This document shows, piece after piece, positions 9,099-17,676 of a DNA stretch of 64,000 nt. How positions within the stretch are numbered: position 1 is the first letter of the stretch; each line of letters begins with the position of its first letter. The notes below the pieces were generated by a model. That model saw only the letters and a program-made list of their open reading frames with translations, was not told the DNA's origin and searched no databases. This stretch comes from Dryocola sp051297175. Lineage in GTDB: Bacteria; Pseudomonadota; Gammaproteobacteria; Enterobacterales; Enterobacteriaceae. The stretch spans positions 3,968,001 through 4,032,000 of the forward strand of contig NZ_JBINNY010000001.1 of NCBI RefSeq assembly GCF_051297175.1. The letters run 5' to 3'. Position numbers and translations under genes: made by a program.

Positions 9099-10610
9099 AT
9101 GACTGTAATGACCACCAATCTGCCGCCCGCGAAAGCGGAAGGCGCTAAAGCGAGGAAAAACAGCCGCTGGCTAATGATGGCGCTGCCGTTTATCGTTGCC
9201 GCGCTGCTGATGCTTGTTCCTGTTCCGGCGGGGCTTTCGCCTTACGCCTGGCACTTCTTCGCTATCTTCGTCGGCGTGATCGTCGGCCTGATCTTTGAAC
9301 CGCTGCCGGGGGCCGTTATCGGCATGACCGGTATCGTGGTGATTGCGCTCGGCAGCCAGTGGCTGCTGTTTAGCCCGGAACAGATGGCGGCACCCGGCTT
9401 TAAGCTTGCGGGCGCTTCCTTCAAGTGGGCGGTGAGCGGCTTTAGCAACTCCACCGTGTGGCTTATCTTCGGCGCGTTTATGTTTGCCGCCGGCTACGAT
9501 AAAACCCAGTTCGGCCGCCGTCTGGCGCTGATTCTGGTGAAATACCTTGGCCGCCGCAGCCTGACGCTGGGCTACGCCATCGCGTTTGCCGACCTGCTGC
9601 TGGCTCCGTTTACCCCGTCCAATACCGCGCGCAGCGGCGGGACAATCTACCCGATTATCGCCAACCTGCCGCCGCTGTACGGTTCAAAACCCAACGACCC
9701 AAGCGCGCGTAAAATCGGCTCTTACCTGATGTGGGTGGCGATTACCGCAGCCTGTATCACCAGCTCCATGTTCCTCTCCGCGCTGGCCCCTAACCTGCTG
9801 GCGCTGGCGCTGGTGAAAAGCATCGTCGGCATTAACATCTCCTGGGGCATGTGGTTCCTGGCGTTCCTGCCGCTCGGCCTGCTTCTTCTGCTGACCATGC
9901 CGCTGCTGGCCTACTGGCTCTACCCGCCGGAAGTCAAAGTCAACGACGAAGTGCCGAAGTGGGCAAGCCGCGAGCTGGAAAAACTGGGCAAGCTGTCCCG
10001 CAATGAAATCCTGCTGCTGGTGTTCGTGTGCTCGGCGCTGATGATGTGGATCTTCGCCGCCAGCTGGATTGAACCGGCGCTGGCCGCCCTGCTGGTTATC
10101 GTCCTGATGCTGTGGACCGGCGTGCTGAACTGGAACGACATCACCGGCAACAAGGCCGCGTGGAACACCTTCGTGTGGTTTGCAACGCTGGTTGCGCTGG
10201 CCGACGGCCTCTCTTCCACCGGCTTCATCGGCTGGCTGGGTAAAGAAGGCGGCGTGCTGATGAGCGGTATCTCCCCGGGCACGGCGACCATCGTCCTGCT
10301 GCTGGCGTTCTACCTGCTGCACTACCTGTTTGCCAGCACCACCGCGCACACCACCGCGCTGCTGCCGGCCATGCTGACCATCGCCTCCACCATTCCGGGC
10401 ATGAACATGGAAGTGTTCTGTCTGCTGATGGTGACTTCACTCGGCGTGATGGGGATTATCACCCCGTACGGCACCGGCCCAAGCCCGATTTACTACGGCA
10501 GCGGCTACCTGCCAACCAAAGACTACTGGCGTCTTGGCACCATCTTCGGTGCCATCTTCCTGGCGGCGCTGCTGGTGATTGGCTACCCGTGGATGTCGAT
10601 GATCTTCTGA
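9099..10610 (+). CDS. DASS-family dicarboxylate/anion transporter
   Basis: A 503-residue integral membrane protein of the divalent anion:sodium symporter family, related to CitT and TtdT antiporters. Around a dozen hydrophobic segments are visible, with the family substrate motif LAPFTPSNTARSGGTIYPI in the first half and FASTTAHTTALLPA plus TPYGTGPSPIYYGSGYL in the second. It probably exchanges an external C4-dicarboxylate, tartrate or citrate for succinate, which suits a fumarate-respiring cluster. It takes the place that dcuB has beside fumB in E. coli. Only 55 bp separate it from fumB, so they are probably one transcript. The exact substrate cannot be read from sequence. Confidence 0.88.
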   Translation: MTVMTTNLPPAKAEGAKARKNSRWLMMALPFIVAALLMLVPVPAGLSPYAWHFFAIFVGVIVGLIFEPLPGAVIGMTGIVVIALGSQWLLFSPEQMAAPGFKLAGASFKWAVSGFSNSTVWLIFGAFMFAAGYDKTQFGRRLALILVKYLGRRSLTLGYAIAFADLLLAPFTPSNTARSGGTIYPIIANLPPLYGSKPNDPSARKIGSYLMWVAITAACITSSMFLSALAPNLLALALVKSIVGINISWGMWFLAFLPLGLLLLLTMPLLAYWLYPPEVKVNDEVPKWASRELEKLGKLSRNEILLLVFVCSALMMWIFAASWIEPALAALLVIVLMLWTGVLNWNDITGNKAAWNTFVWFATLVALADGLSSTGFIGWLGKEGGVLMSGISPGTATIVLLLAFYLLHYLFASTTAHTTALLPAMLTIASTIPGMNMEVFCLLMVTSLGVMGIITPYGTGPSPIYYGSGYLPTKDYWRLGTIFGAIFLAALLVIGYPWMSMIF

Positions 10611-10665
10611 TTCAAAACCGCTGGAGGGCAACTTCCGGCGGTTAATTTTTATGGAGTAATGCGCT

Positions 10666-12315
10666 ATGTCGAACAAACCCTTTTACTACCAGAACCCCTT
10701 CCCGCTCGCGAAAGACGAAACCGAATACTATCTGCTGACCCGCGATCACGTTTCCGTAAGCGAATTCGAAGGCCAGCCCGTGCTGAAGGTTGAGCCGCAG
10801 GCGCTGACCCTGCTGGCTGAACAGGCCTTCCACGACGCCTCTTTCATGCTGCGCCCCGACCACCAGCAGCAGGTCGCCGATATTCTTCACGACCCGGAAG
10901 CCAGCGAAAACGATAAGTACGTCGCGCTCCAGTTCCTGCGCAACTCCGAGATTGCCGCGAAGGGCATTCTGCCGACCTGCCAGGACACCGGCACCGCCAT
11001 CATCATGGGCAAAAAAGGCCAGCGCGTGTGGACCGGCGGCGGCGACGAGGCCGCGCTGTCGCAGGGCGTGTACAACACCTTTATCAACAATAACCTGCGC
11101 TACTCGCAGAACGCCGCGCTGGACATGTACAAAGAGGTGAACACCGGCACCAACCTGCCCGCGCAAATCGACCTGTATAGCGTCGACGGCGACGAGTACA
11201 AGTTCCTGTGCGTGGCAAAAGGCGGCGGCTCCGCGAACAAAACCTATCTGTATCAGGAAACCAAAGCGCTGATCACGCCTGCGAAGCTGAAGGATTATCT
11301 GGTTGAGAAAATGCGCACGCTGGGCACCGCGGCCTGCCCGCCGTACCACGTTGCTTTTGTTATCGGCGGCACCTCGGCGGAATCGACGCTGAAAACCGTT
11401 AAGCTCGCCTCCACCCACTACTACGACGGCCTGCCAACCGAAGGCAACGAGCACGGCCAAGCGTTCCGCGACGTGCAGCTCGAACAGGCGCTGTTGGAAG
11501 AAGCGCAGAAGCTCGGCCTCGGCGCGCAGTTCGGCGGTAAATACTTCGCGCACGATATCCGCGTCGTTCGCCTGCCGCGCCACGGCGCGTCCTGCCCGGT
11601 AGGCATGGGCGTCTCCTGCTCCGCCGACCGCAACATCAAGGCGAAAATCAACAAAGACGGCATCTGGATCGAAAAGCTGGAAAGCAACCCTGGCAAATAC
11701 ATCCCAGAAGCGCTGCGTCAGGCGGGCGAAGGGGAAGCCGTGCAGGTTGACCTGAACCGCCCGATGAAAGAGATTCTGGCGCAGCTTTCCCAGTACCCGG
11801 TCTCCACGCGCCTGTCCCTGAGCGGCACGATCATCGTTGGCCGCGACATCGCCCACGCCAAGCTGAAAGAGCGCCTGGACAACGGCGAAGGCCTGCCGCA
11901 GTACGTGAAAGATCACCCGATTTACTACGCTGGCCCGGCGAAAACGCCGGAAGGCTATGCGTCAGGCTCGCTCGGCCCGACCACCGCAGGACGCATGGAT
12001 TCCTACGTGGATCAGCTACAGGAAAACGGCGGCAGCATGATCATGCTGGCGAAAGGCAACCGCAGCAAGCAGGTGACGGACGCCTGCCACAAGCACGGCG
12101 GCTTCTACCTCGGCAGCATCGGCGGCCCGGCGGCGGTGCTGGCGCAGCAGAGTATCAAGAGCCTTGAGCTGGTGGAATACCCGGAGCTGGGAATGGAGGC
12201 TATCTGGAAAATCGAGGTGGAGAACTTCCCGGCGTTTATCCTCGTGGATGACAAGGGCAACGACTTCTTCGAGCAGATTCAGAACAAGCAGTGCGCGGGC
12301 TGCGCCAAGCGCTAG
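10666..12315 (+). CDS. fumB: Class I fumarate hydratase FumB
   Basis: A 549-residue iron-sulfur fumarase, almost collinear with E. coli FumB (548 residues). The three [4Fe-4S] cysteines are present at Cys105 (LPTCQDTG), Cys224 (TAACPPYH) and Cys318 (GVSCSADRN). It converts malate to fumarate, and class I enzymes can also act on tartrates. In this setting it supplies fumarate for the soluble reductase. The gene follows the transporter with a short gap and an ATGGAG-type ribosome site, and ends at a strong hairpin terminator. FumA is equally similar as a family, but the anaerobic context favours fumB. Confidence 0.92.
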   Translation: MSNKPFYYQNPFPLAKDETEYYLLTRDHVSVSEFEGQPVLKVEPQALTLLAEQAFHDASFMLRPDHQQQVADILHDPEASENDKYVALQFLRNSEIAAKGILPTCQDTGTAIIMGKKGQRVWTGGGDEAALSQGVYNTFINNNLRYSQNAALDMYKEVNTGTNLPAQIDLYSVDGDEYKFLCVAKGGGSANKTYLYQETKALITPAKLKDYLVEKMRTLGTAACPPYHVAFVIGGTSAESTLKTVKLASTHYYDGLPTEGNEHGQAFRDVQLEQALLEEAQKLGLGAQFGGKYFAHDIRVVRLPRHGASCPVGMGVSCSADRNIKAKINKDGIWIEKLESNPGKYIPEALRQAGEGEAVQVDLNRPMKEILAQLSQYPVSTRLSLSGTIIVGRDIAHAKLKERLDNGEGLPQYVKDHPIYYAGPAKTPEGYASGSLGPTTAGRMDSYVDQLQENGGSMIMLAKGNRSKQVTDACHKHGGFYLGSIGGPAAVLAQQSIKSLELVEYPELGMEAIWKIEVENFPAFILVDDKGNDFFEQIQNKQCAGCAKR

Positions 12316-12327
12316 TCGCTAATCCGT

Positions 12328-12368
12328 AAAAAAACGGCGTCTGGGTTTTAGCCCAGACGCCGTTTTTA
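12328..12368. terminator. Bidirectional terminator between fumB and the YncE-like gene
   Basis: A 16-bp stem (AACGGCGTCTGGG pairing with CCCAGACGCCGTT) with a six-base loop is flanked by A-tract on the left and T-tract on the right, so it can stop transcription of both convergent genes. Confidence 0.9.
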
Positions 12369-12378
12369 TTTCTGCGAC

Positions 12379-13458
12379 CTACAGCTGCGCTAAAGGCACG
12401 CGAACGATGCTGTCCGGGCCTTTCGTGGAGTGGTCTTTGTTAAAGCCCTGCTTGACGGTGACGTACAGGGTTTGCCCGTCCGCCGACAGCAGCAGGCTGT
12501 TCGGGTGCGGCGGTAGGTCGAGCGTTTTCTTCACCGCGTAGCGGGTGCCGTCGAGGATCAGCAGCTTGCCGGACTCGCGCTGGGTGAGGTAAATCTCGTT
12601 GCGTTTGGCGTTAAACTTCACCGCCAGCGTATCGCCCGTCGCCAGGTCTTTCAGCACCTCGCCGGTTTTGATATCCAGCACCAGCGTGGTTTTCGCCTTC
12701 GAGTTGTCGGTGACGAACAGGCGGCCCGTCGCCGGGTCTTCCGCCATGTTCAGCAGCAGCGCCTCTTTCTCGCCGAGCGGCTTCCAGCGTTTCTCGATAC
12801 GGTTGGTTTTCGGGTTAATGACCAGGATCTCGCCGCCGCCGTTGGCCGCATAGATACGCTGGGTTTGCTCGGAGTACAGCAGGCCGGTCACCCATTTACC
12901 CGCGTTGTTAATGCGCTTCTTAAGCTTCATGGTTTTCGCATCAACGACCCAAATCACCGCCGGGTCGGCCACGCCGCCGACGTACAGCAGGCCTTCGTGC
13001 AGGATGATTTCACGCGCGCCAAACGGTAAACCCTTCTCGTTGCGGTCGGTAAACATCAGGCGGCTTAAGACCTTGCCGTCCTCAACGTTAATCGCGCTGA
13101 TACCACCGTCCAGCGAGTTGGTGACGTACAGCGTCTCCCCGGTCGGGTCCATCACCGCGCCGAAATTTTTCAGGTCGGTGTGCGACCGGCCGGTGGTTTT
13201 CAGCGAAACCGGGTCAAGCTTGTAGACCACCCCGCCCTGCACGTCCTTAAAGCCCTGGGCGGTCGCGACATACAGCGCGCCGCTGCGCTGGCTGATGGCC
13301 ATTTCGTACACGCCTTCCGACAGCTCGCGTTTTTCAAGCGGGCTTTTCTGCTCGGCGGCCACCGCCGGAGCGGGCTTGGCGGTAGAGGTTTTGTGCGCGC
13401 TACAGCCGGTCAGCGCCAGCGCCACCAGCAGAGCCAGCGCCGTTGTTTTCTTATTCAT
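12379..13458 (-). CDS. yncE: YncE-like beta-propeller lipoprotein
   Basis: A 359-residue secreted protein related to E. coli YncE (353 residues), a seven-bladed beta-propeller with YVTN/NHL-type repeats. Repeated blades are visible as LYVTNSLDGGISAIN, VIWVVDAKTMKLKK, LYVTVKQ and similar. Unlike the E. coli protein, the leader ends in a lipobox (LALTGCS), so this copy should be a lipoprotein anchored by Cys19. YncE binds DNA non-specifically in vitro and responds to iron in E. coli; its role is unclear. It is a single gene convergent with fumB. Family assignment is good; orthology to yncE is likely rather than certain. Confidence 0.78.
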   Translation of the reverse strand: MNKKTTALALLVALALTGCSAHKTSTAKPAPAVAAEQKSPLEKRELSEGVYEMAISQRSGALYVATAQGFKDVQGGVVYKLDPVSLKTTGRSHTDLKNFGAVMDPTGETLYVTNSLDGGISAINVEDGKVLSRLMFTDRNEKGLPFGAREIILHEGLLYVGGVADPAVIWVVDAKTMKLKKRINNAGKWVTGLLYSEQTQRIYAANGGGEILVINPKTNRIEKRWKPLGEKEALLLNMAEDPATGRLFVTDNSKAKTTLVLDIKTGEVLKDLATGDTLAVKFNAKRNEIYLTQRESGKLLILDGTRYAVKKTLDLPPHPNSLLLSADGQTLYVTVKQGFNKDHSTKGPDSIVRVPLAQL

Positions 13459-13696
13459 TAAAGCATCCCTTTGAAACGTAATAATTTACCGCGCCGGTGA
13501 AATACCGCTGCGGCATAAATGCAAATGAGAAACATAAGCATTTATTGTTTGAATGTAAAACGTTATCGCCGGGACGCGGAATCTTAGTCGACCGCACTTA
13601 ACATCCTCGCGGTGGATGCGCTGAAAGCTATCGAAAGCGAGTTAAAAGCGGGCTAAGCCAGCTGCGGCAGCGGGCCATTCCCGCTGCCAGGCTCGC

Positions 13697-14341
13697 CTAG
13701 TGGTGCAGCATATCGTCCACGACCTGCGCTTTGGTCATGTTGTACGGATAGTAGGTCGGCCAGTTATCCATCTCTTTGAGCAGCGCGTCCTGCGAGGTGT
13801 TTCCCATAAAGATATGGAAATGCTGGGACTGGCGCGGGGCGATGGTATGGTCGCTAAACTGCACGAATTTCGGCGCGCCGGATTTGGCGTCTTTGCACTC
13901 AAACAGGTAGCGCACGCCCTTCTTGCCCGAGGTGTAGGTGAGGATTTTGTAGCCCGCGTAGTCGTACTGGCAGGACTTCACCTCTTTACCGACGTGGAAT
14001 TCCATCACGCTGTTTTCGATGCCAATCATCTCAACGTCCGTCGCATAGCCCTTTTTATAATATTCACGATATTCCTCGACGGTTTTGTCGCCCTTTTTCG
14101 CCTTTTTCGCCAGAACCGGGTCCAGATCCCCGTTCAGCAGATAGGTGTTCACCGACTGCCACACGCCGTCCCAGTCTGAAAGCGGCCTGTCCTTGACGTC
14201 TTTGTTATCAAACACGCCTTCGCTCGCCCTGCGCTCAATCTCCGTCAGCGGTTTGCCGTGGTGATGGCCGTGCGCAAAGGCCTGGCTGCCGCTCAGTAAA
14301 ACCCCCATGCCGAGTAAAAAAGCCGACTTCTTCATAATCAT
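13697..14341 (-). CDS. zinT: Zinc-binding periplasmic protein ZinT
   Basis: A 214-residue periplasmic metal-binding protein that helps recruit zinc under starvation, often with ZnuA. A cleavable signal is followed by the histidine-rich AHGHHHGKPLTE. The lipocalin-like domain (SDWDGVWQSV, GYKILTYTSGKKGVRYLFEC, HFHIFMGN) contains the conserved zinc histidines. The start is placed at the ATG at 14341, seven bases after AGGGA, rather than at more distal in-frame codons. A Zur-like palindrome lies just upstream. Single-gene unit. Confidence 0.94.
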   Translation of the reverse strand: MIMKKSAFLLGMGVLLSGSQAFAHGHHHGKPLTEIERRASEGVFDNKDVKDRPLSDWDGVWQSVNTYLLNGDLDPVLAKKAKKGDKTVEEYREYYKKGYATDVEMIGIENSVMEFHVGKEVKSCQYDYAGYKILTYTSGKKGVRYLFECKDAKSGAPKFVQFSDHTIAPRQSQHFHIFMGNTSQDALLKEMDNWPTYYPYNMTKAQVVDDMLHH

Positions 14342-14372
14342 AACGTTTTCCCTGGTGATGACCGACAAATAA

Positions 14373-14392
14373 GTTATACGTTATAACATAAC
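14373..14392. promoter_or_regulatory. Putative Zur box upstream of zinT
   Basis: GTTATACGTTATAACATAAC resembles the Zur operator core (TGTTATAATATAACA) and sits about 30 bp upstream of the zinT start, where repression under zinc-replete conditions is expected. Confidence 0.7.
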
Positions 14393-14402
14393 AATAAACG
14401 AT

Positions 14403-14430
14403 AAAAAAGAGAGGAAGCCGTACGGCTCCC
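14403..14430 (-). terminator. Terminator of the MFS transporter gene region
   Basis: Read on the minus strand, GGAGCCGTACGGCTTCC forms a hairpin followed by TCTCTTTTTTAT, a standard intrinsic terminator just after the MFS gene and ahead of the zinT promoter. Confidence 0.8.
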
Positions 14431-14440
14431 CCACGGCAAT

Positions 14441-15859
14441 CTAAATATCTTCCAGGTCGAGTCCCCTGGTTTTCGGCCCGAAAATGCCGATGGTCAACAT
14501 GACGATCAGCATACTGACGACGATAAAAGCGATAACGCCGGTCGAGCCGCTGTATTGCAGGATCAGGCCAATAAGAAGGCTGCTAAAAACCGTGGACAGG
14601 CGGCTGAAGGAGTAACAAAAGCCGACGGCTCTGGCGCGGATCCGGGTGGGAAACACCTCCGACTGGTAGGAATGGTAGCTGTAGGTAAGCCAGGCGTTGG
14701 ACCAGGTGATAAAGAAGCCGCAAAGAACCAGCCACACGGGGTTGTTTTGCATCGCAAACAGCGAACCAAACACCACGGTGGTCAGGCAGGAGAAGACGAT
14801 CTGCCATTTATTCTCCATCCTGTCCGCATAGCGGCTACAGACAAGCGAGCCTAACGGATAGGCAAGCGTAATAAAGAAGGCGTAGAGCAGGCTGTGGGTG
14901 ACGGATGCGCCCTGGCCTGACAGCAGCGCCGGGAGCCAGTTTCCGAAGCCAAAGAAGCCGATCGCCTGAAAGAAGTTCATCACCACCAGCATCACGGTGC
15001 GCCCCCGGTAGCGCGGTGACCAGATATCCCTGAACCGCCCTTTTTCAGGCGCCTGATGCGATGCTGCCTGCCGCCGAACGGGGAACGGGGCGGCGTCAGG
15101 CAGCCCGCAGCGCGCCTCCATCGCCCACATCACCTCCCGCGCCTCCTGATAGCGCTTCTGCTGAATCAGCCAGCGGGGCGACTCGGGCAGCCCTTTGCGC
15201 ACCAGCCAGATAATCATCGAAGCCAGCGCCCCCGCGATAACCACATAGCGCCAGCCGCTCAGGCCCAGGATGGTCTGCGGCACCAGCCACCAGGACATCA
15301 GCGCCACGGCGGGCACCGAGAGAAACTGAATGAAAAACGCGAAGGCAAACGCCCGGGTTCGCAGATGCGCCGGGGCCCACTCGGTGAGATAGGTGTCGAT
15401 GGTCACCAGCTCAATCCCAAGCCCTACGCCCACCAGAAAGCGAAAGAAGATGATCCACTCCGCCTGATGCTGGAAAGCCATCAGCAGGGAAAACAAGCCG
15501 TACCAGGCGAGGGCAAACATGAAGGTGGCCCGCCGTCCCAGGCGGTCTGCCCACGGGCTAAGCAGGCTGGCACCGATAAACAGGCCGAGGAACGTGGCGG
15601 AGGCAAACGCGGCCTGATCGGCTATACCAAACACGCCCCGGCTCCCCGCGTGAAAGATGCCGTCGGCCAGCAGCCCGCTGCTGATATAGCCGGTTTGAAA
15701 GAGATCGTAGAGTTCAAAAAAGCCGCCCAGCGACAGCAGCATAATAAACCGCCATAGCCCGGCGGACGCGGGTAAGGCGTCGATCCTTGCGGCTAAATCC
15801 TGCTCGTGCAGCGTTGACCGATCGCCGCCGCCCGTATCCGCAACCAAAACATCACTCAT
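14441..15859 (-). CDS. MFS transporter, sugar/acid porter type
   Basis: A 472-residue twelve-helix major facilitator. The motif-A-type loop SPWADRLGRRATF after helix 2 and RFLVGVGLGIE in helix 4 identify the metabolite:H+ / sugar porter branch, and the end FGPKTRGLDLEDI is also typical of it. Substrate is unknown; organic or aromatic acids are common in this branch. It is transcribed divergently from the adjacent LysR gene and is likely its target. Start ATG has AGAGG six bases upstream. It is probably not part of the biosynthetic-looking cluster that begins past the LysR gene. Confidence 0.85.
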   Translation of the reverse strand: MSDVLVADTGGGDRSTLHEQDLAARIDALPASAGLWRFIMLLSLGGFFELYDLFQTGYISSGLLADGIFHAGSRGVFGIADQAAFASATFLGLFIGASLLSPWADRLGRRATFMFALAWYGLFSLLMAFQHQAEWIIFFRFLVGVGLGIELVTIDTYLTEWAPAHLRTRAFAFAFFIQFLSVPAVALMSWWLVPQTILGLSGWRYVVIAGALASMIIWLVRKGLPESPRWLIQQKRYQEAREVMWAMEARCGLPDAAPFPVRRQAASHQAPEKGRFRDIWSPRYRGRTVMLVVMNFFQAIGFFGFGNWLPALLSGQGASVTHSLLYAFFITLAYPLGSLVCSRYADRMENKWQIVFSCLTTVVFGSLFAMQNNPVWLVLCGFFITWSNAWLTYSYHSYQSEVFPTRIRARAVGFCYSFSRLSTVFSSLLIGLILQYSGSTGVIAFIVVSMLIVMLTIGIFGPKTRGLDLEDI

Positions 15860-16148
15860 CGTTTACCTCTTGGTAACATTTAACCCTGCAGCTATGCTAG
15901 TGGCTGCGCCGTGGATTTAAATTTTTATTTCTTCAGCTATAAAAACAAAATAAGAATAAAAAACTACCGCTTCCCCTTTTGGGGGTGAGATTAAATCTCT
16001 TTATCTTTGCGTAAAACGCCAGAAGCTATTTCGCGTTTCTTTCTCAACAAAAAACAACGGCTTTATGAAAGAATATATCCTTGACCCGCCCGCGCAGTTT
16101 TGGCACTAATTATCAGGTCGCTTAACGGTTCCTGTGTGCAGGTGTGAA

Positions 16149-17063
16149 ATGGAAAGGGTCGAGAACTTAATTCCTATGGTCGTTTTCGCCAGGGTGGTAG
16201 AAACGTTAAGCTTTACCGAGGCAGCGCTTTCTTTGGGGATGTCCAAATCCTCCGTCAGCCGCGATATTGCCGCGCTTGAGAAGCGTATTGGCGCGATGCT
16301 GTTAAAGCGCACCACGAGAAAAATAGAAATAACCGAGTTAGGGCTGAGCTATTACCAGCACTGCTTTCGTATATTAAATGAGCTAAGAGCATCCGAGCGC
16401 TTTATTAAAGAGTATTACGAAGAACCCACCGGCACGATTAAAATTCTGGCACCGGTTACCTTTGGTAAGCAATATATCGTCCCGGCGTTAAACTCTTATT
16501 TAGACCGCAACCTGATGGCCAACGTCGATTTGGATCTGTCTGACAAAGAGGTGGATATTAAAGACGGCGCTTACGACCTGGCGATTACCATTTCTCAGGA
16601 TACGCCCACCCACGAACATACGAAGTTTTTGTGCTCAATACACTGGGGGCTATACGCCACCCCGCAGTGTATTGCGACCATGAAGCCGATCCTGACGCCC
16701 AAAGATCTGCCTTCGCATAATTACATTCTGTTCCGAGGCGTTGCCCGCACCGTGTCGCTGACCTTTCGCAAAGAAAAACAGAAGGTCAGCATCGACGTGC
16801 CGAGCCGCTTTCGCAGCAACAACAGCGTCGCGCTGGTAAATATGGCGCTGTCCGGCTTAGGGATCGCCTATCTGCCGAACTATATCGCCCGCGAGCACGT
16901 TGCCGCCGGTAATTTGTCGCGGATATTGCCCGGCTGGCAGATGGACGAATATAAAGTGTGGCTGCTGTCGAAATCGAAAAGCACCATCACCTCCGGAATC
17001 AAACGCTTTAGCGACGAGCTACAGCAGCGCATCAGCAGCACCGAATCTAAAGAAAATCGCTGA
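16149..17063 (+). CDS. LysR-family transcriptional regulator
   Basis: A 304-residue regulator with an N-terminal winged helix-turn-helix (SFTEAALSLGMSKSSVSRDI, TTRKIEITELG) and a C-terminal substrate-binding fold. It most resembles the AaeR/DmlR-like group that carries the TTRKI motif. The ATG at 16149 follows an AGGTG site and fits the family start better than a GTG 15 bases upstream. It is divergent from the MFS gene across a 289-bp gap. Its 3' end overlaps the convergent YrdC-like gene by 17 bp. Effector and targets unknown; the MFS gene is the simplest candidate. Confidence 0.88.
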   Translation: MERVENLIPMVVFARVVETLSFTEAALSLGMSKSSVSRDIAALEKRIGAMLLKRTTRKIEITELGLSYYQHCFRILNELRASERFIKEYYEEPTGTIKILAPVTFGKQYIVPALNSYLDRNLMANVDLDLSDKEVDIKDGAYDLAITISQDTPTHEHTKFLCSIHWGLYATPQCIATMKPILTPKDLPSHNYILFRGVARTVSLTFRKEKQKVSIDVPSRFRSNNSVALVNMALSGLGIAYLPNYIAREHVAAGNLSRILPGWQMDEYKVWLLSKSKSTITSGIKRFSDELQQRISSTESKENR

Positions 17064-17640
17064 TATCAAGCTCGCCCGGCCGAATCAGGGTGACGATATC
17101 GTTCAGCAGGGAGATGTGCGTCGTCGCCTGCCGACAGGTATTTTTGCTGTTGGAAGGCACGACCAGATCGACGATATCCCCCAGCCCCTCGCGGGCGAGC
17201 GTAAAGCTCACCAGCGGCCCTTTTTCCGCGAGGCTTGCCGCTGGAATAACCACCAGCGGATGGTCAAACGCCGCGATGATGCCCCTCAGCAGGGTGTTCT
17301 TCACGCAAACGACGGAAAGCTCGTCCCCCGCGGGCGAATAGGGCAGCACGCCCCTTTGCCTGCGCAAGGTCATTTTCAGCGCGCCGGGCCAGTACAGCTG
17401 GCTTAGCAACTCTATTTTCAGGCGCTGCCAGGGCGTGACCTCTATCCAGCGCCATATCCCGCTGACCTCGTTGAAGCAGTAGGTCATCTCATCCACCCGC
17501 AGCGTTTGCTGCAGCGCGGCGAGCTTTTCCATGGCGTGCTGGCAAAGCGGATTGGCCGCTAAAGCATAGTGGGTATCCGTAGGCACCAGGATCACCCCTT
17601 CGTTTCTCAGAACCGTAACCGCTTTTTCAATGAATGACAT
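17047..17640 (-). CDS. Degenerate Sua5/YciO/YrdC-domain protein
   Basis: A 197-residue protein that aligns along its length with the YrdC-fold protein encoded at 20425-21027 (shared VPTDT.YALA near the N terminus, WPGALKMTL). The nucleotide and substrate motifs are degraded. Where active relatives have LKKR it has LQQT (residues 43-46), and the SSAN motif reads PAAS. It may therefore have lost adenylate-forming activity, or work as a partner of the intact paralogues. It starts 36 bp after the stop of the YrdC gene upstream on the same strand, so the two are likely an operon. The start at 17640 matches the family N terminus. Function unknown. Confidence 0.75.
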   Translation of the reverse strand: MSFIEKAVTVLRNEGVILVPTDTHYALAANPLCQHAMEKLAALQQTLRVDEMTYCFNEVSGIWRWIEVTPWQRLKIELLSQLYWPGALKMTLRRQRGVLPYSPAGDELSVVCVKNTLLRGIIAAFDHPLVVIPAASLAEKGPLVSFTLAREGLGDIVDLVVPSNSKNTCRQATTHISLLNDIVTLIRPGELDISDFL

Positions 17641-17676
17641 AACGATCCCGCAGACGCCAGCGCGCCACAAGGTGGA

